64,000 bases of DNA, from assembly GCA_017165825.1 (NCBI GenBank), contig CM029393.1:3715355-3779354 (forward strand), written 5' to 3'. Positions 62,498 to 64,000 of the stretch are shown here, in pieces. How positions within the stretch are numbered: position 1 is the stretch's first letter; every line of letters begins with the position of its first letter. Made by a program: the position numbers and the translations under genes. Under the pieces are notes generated by a model. That model did not search any database and was not told the DNA's origin. It saw only the letters and a program-made list of their open reading frames with translations. Source of the stretch: Hepsetus odoe (Eukaryota > Chordata > Actinopteri > Characiformes > Hepsetidae).

Positions 62498-62499
62498 CT

Positions 62500-62508
62500 T
62501 TACTGCAT
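62500..62508 (-). promoter_or_regulatory. minimal uORF (ATG CAG TAA)
   Basis: On the gene strand an ATG at 62508-62506 is followed by CAG and TAA. The stop ends at 62500, two bases before the chd5 start codon at 62497. Such a stop-restart arrangement could reduce or redirect initiation. Whether it lies in the mature leader is inferred from proximity. Confidence 0.6.
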
Positions 62509-62601
62509 TACCCAAAAAGAAAGGAGGGAGGAGGAGGGGATCACATCAGAGCAGCACTAAAGTCTCCGAAACTTTAACCCCTTCAGAGCAGCGGCGCTTT
62601 C

Positions 62602-62649
62602 ACAGGCAGCAGCAGCAGCAGCAGCAGGAGGAGGAGGAGGAGGAGGAGG
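62602..62649 (-). repeat. CTG/CTC triplet repeat in chd5 leader
   Basis: On the plus strand a run of about seven CAG units is followed directly by about eight GAG/AGG units. On the gene strand this reads (CCT)n then (CTG)n about 105 nt upstream of the start codon. Compound triplet tracts like this are length-variable. Confidence 0.9.
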
Positions 62650-62859
62650 GAAGGACGTCCAGGGAAGGTGAGGCTGGTTAACACCTGGCACCGCCGTGGA
62701 AGATGGAGAAGAAGAAGACGGGAAGGAGCGAAGAAAAAAGCGAAGATGGCTGCCCATATGCTGAATCCGCCCCGAAACCCCTCTTTCCCTCCTCTATCCA
62801 AATCCTCCGCTCTGAAAATAAGAAAGAGCCAAAAATGGAACACACATGCCCAGCTCGTG

Positions 62860-63330
62860 ACGTCTGGTCGGTTGCCATGGCGATCCATCCCATAATGATG
62901 GGGGGCACGACTAGTTAGTGTTGCTTTTTTTTTTTCCTTGGTAACCAGCCGGCCGCGCGCACGCCTGCAGGAGCTGCTGGTGGGGGATGGTGGGGGCTCG
63001 TGTAGAAAAGTTCTCTCCTTTTTTTTTTTTTTTTTGGCGTTTAGAGCTCCGGAGCGCGCGCACGAGCCGGGGGTCTTTGTTTGCATCACACGCGCGCGCG
63101 CGATCTTCCCCTCCGCGCGACAGGAGGGGAGGGGGGGGTGATCTGGGGGGGGGGTGTACAGGTGAGGGGCGCGAGGACGCTGTTTGGCTGTTTGATGTTT
63201 TGAGCGGAGGGGTCGCGCGGCGCGACGCGACGCAACAGATGCAGCGCGCGACCAATTAAAGCGGCGGATAGCGAGGGTCTCATCAGCTCGCGCGCACGGG
63301 ACCACCGGAGAGTCACGAGTTCCGTTGCCA
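62860..63330. promoter_or_regulatory. CpG island / probable chd5 promoter
   Basis: Dense CpG dinucleotides, including CGCGCG runs near 63050, 63090, 63115, 63210 and 63285, in otherwise CpG-poor DNA, immediately upstream of exon 1 on the gene strand. It also contains two homopolymer runs (T near 62928 and 63020) and G runs near 63128 and 63150. Promoter role is inferred from position and composition. Confidence 0.75.
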
Positions 63331-63354
63331 AGGTTACAGCAGCGCAGCCTGAAA

Positions 63355-63790
63355 CAAAGAGAGTGAGAGAGAGAGACAATGGGGGGAAAGAGAAAATGAA
63401 GAGAAAGAGAGACAGGGTGATGGAGAAAGAATACTGAGTAATAATGAGTAGAGTGAAAGAAGACAAGAGAGGCAGAAAGGAAAGTGTGTCAATGAAGAAA
63501 AACAATGAAGGAAGAAAAATGAAGAGAAATAATTGGGGAGATAGAATGAAGAGGCGGAATGAGAGAAAATGGAAAGAGAAGAGAGAATGAGCAGAGTGAC
63601 GAGTGAGAAAGGGGATGGAGGAAAAGGGAGTAGAGGAAGAATGAAAAAGTAAACAGACCAATGGAACACAAAGAAAAGAGAGGATGAAGAGATCAGGAAC
63701 GAAAGATGGGTAAAGTTGGGGGGGCAGGTTAAGAAATGAGCTGTGATGGAAAGAGAAAGAGAAAGAGTCTTAAGGAAAGAAAAAAAAAAT
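63355..63790. repeat. purine-rich (GA)n-like tract upstream of promoter
   Basis: More than 400 bases almost purely A and G on the plus strand, starting with GAGAGTGAGAGAGAG and becoming degenerate. Long open frames on the opposite strand here (Ser/Leu/Phe-rich) are artefacts of this composition. Nothing recognisable follows up to 64000. Confidence 0.85.
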
Positions 63791-64000
63791 GAAATGCACA
63801 AGTTTTCCTCAAAAGTCTTTTCCTTTATAAACACAGGCTTAGTGGCTTTCTGGGCCTCAACATCTGGAACAGCAGGCTGAACTGCAGACACCAGACAGCC
63901 TCTCAAAGCAATTGAACCTGGGTTTAACCCACAAGTCCAGCCTGCCTGTCCTTTCAGGTAAAAACACCAGTCGTCTGAGCCACACCATCCAGGAGTCGCG

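Larger units (their letters stand above)
62498..62900 (-). other. chd5: chd5 5' leader and upstream sequence (extent inferred)
   Basis: Sequence directly upstream of the start codon on the gene strand. It contains a two-codon upstream ORF, a triplet-repeat tract and GA/CT-rich segments. The transcription start cannot be located; no TATA box is obvious, which fits a CpG-type promoter. A non-coding first exon further upstream is possible. Confidence 0.5.

Noticed and set aside
945..62497. Assignment to chd4 or chd3
   Set aside because: Several diagnostic stretches (SSDPNTPVPASPA, EAPVLPNGSYDG, AFNSHWLVRDL, ITIDQAILGS with PVLPNG) fit CHD5; CHD4 and CHD3 differ at these places.
62583..63305. 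240-codon minus-strand open frame upstream of exon 1
   Set aside because: It spans the CpG island and triplet repeats, has Arg/Ser/Leu-biased composition from GC and repeat content, and is out of frame with the chd5 start; best read as 5' leader and promoter.
63086..63906. Two ~190-codon minus-strand open frames rich in Ser, Leu and Phe
   Set aside because: Artefacts of a long purine tract on the opposite strand; hydrophobic low-complexity text with no domain.

Overview
This is a 64 kb stretch of vertebrate, almost certainly teleost fish, nuclear DNA. The evidence is GT-AG introns, CA/GT and GA microsatellites, a CpG-rich promoter, and dense tRNA-derived SINEs alongside RTE, Tc1/mariner and hAT elements of the kinds found in fish. 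There is no bacterial gene organisation, CRISPR array or defence island.

One host gene fills the window: chd5, a Mi-2/NuRD-type chromodomain helicase DNA-binding protein, on the minus strand. Thirty-eight coding exons can be placed from a start codon at 62497 down to a splice donor at 945. Their lengths sum to 5733 nt (1911 codons) and every splice phase matches, so the frame never breaks. The order is: acidic/basic N-terminus (exons 1-3), CHDNT domain (4-5), basic linker (6-7), PHD1 (8), PHD2 (9), tandem chromodomains (10-12), SNF2 ATPase (14-23), DUF1087 (24-25), DUF1086 (27-30), a variable acidic linker (30-34) and CHDCT2 (34-38). The short last exon expected from CHD5 orthologues lies beyond the left edge. 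CHD5 is preferred over CHD3/CHD4 because of diagnostic stretches such as SSDPNTPVPASPA, APVLPNGSYDG, AFNSHWLVRDL and LSRIPPV.

Layout: 1-944, start of the last intron, with SINEs. 945-32159, compact exons 38 to 3 with introns rich in SINEs. 32160-38804, intron 2, with a long GT repeat, CT/GA tracts and a SINE split by an hAT element. 38805-38953, exon 2. 38954-62430, the 23.5 kb intron 1, holding a nearly full-length RTE LINE with a 17-bp target duplication, several 3'-truncated or inverted RTE copies and a dead Tc1 transposon. 62431-62497, exon 1. From about 62.5 to 63.3 kb, 5' leader and CpG island with a triplet-repeat tract and a tiny upstream ORF. 63.35-63.79 kb, a purine-rich tract.

No new multi-gene system is visible. 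The best leads are structural: a UG repeat serving as the exon 30 acceptor tract, a twin-primed LINE with target duplications, chimeric SINEs sharing one tRNA head, opposite strand bias of two SINE groups within the gene, and a two-codon uORF ending 2 nt before the start codon.
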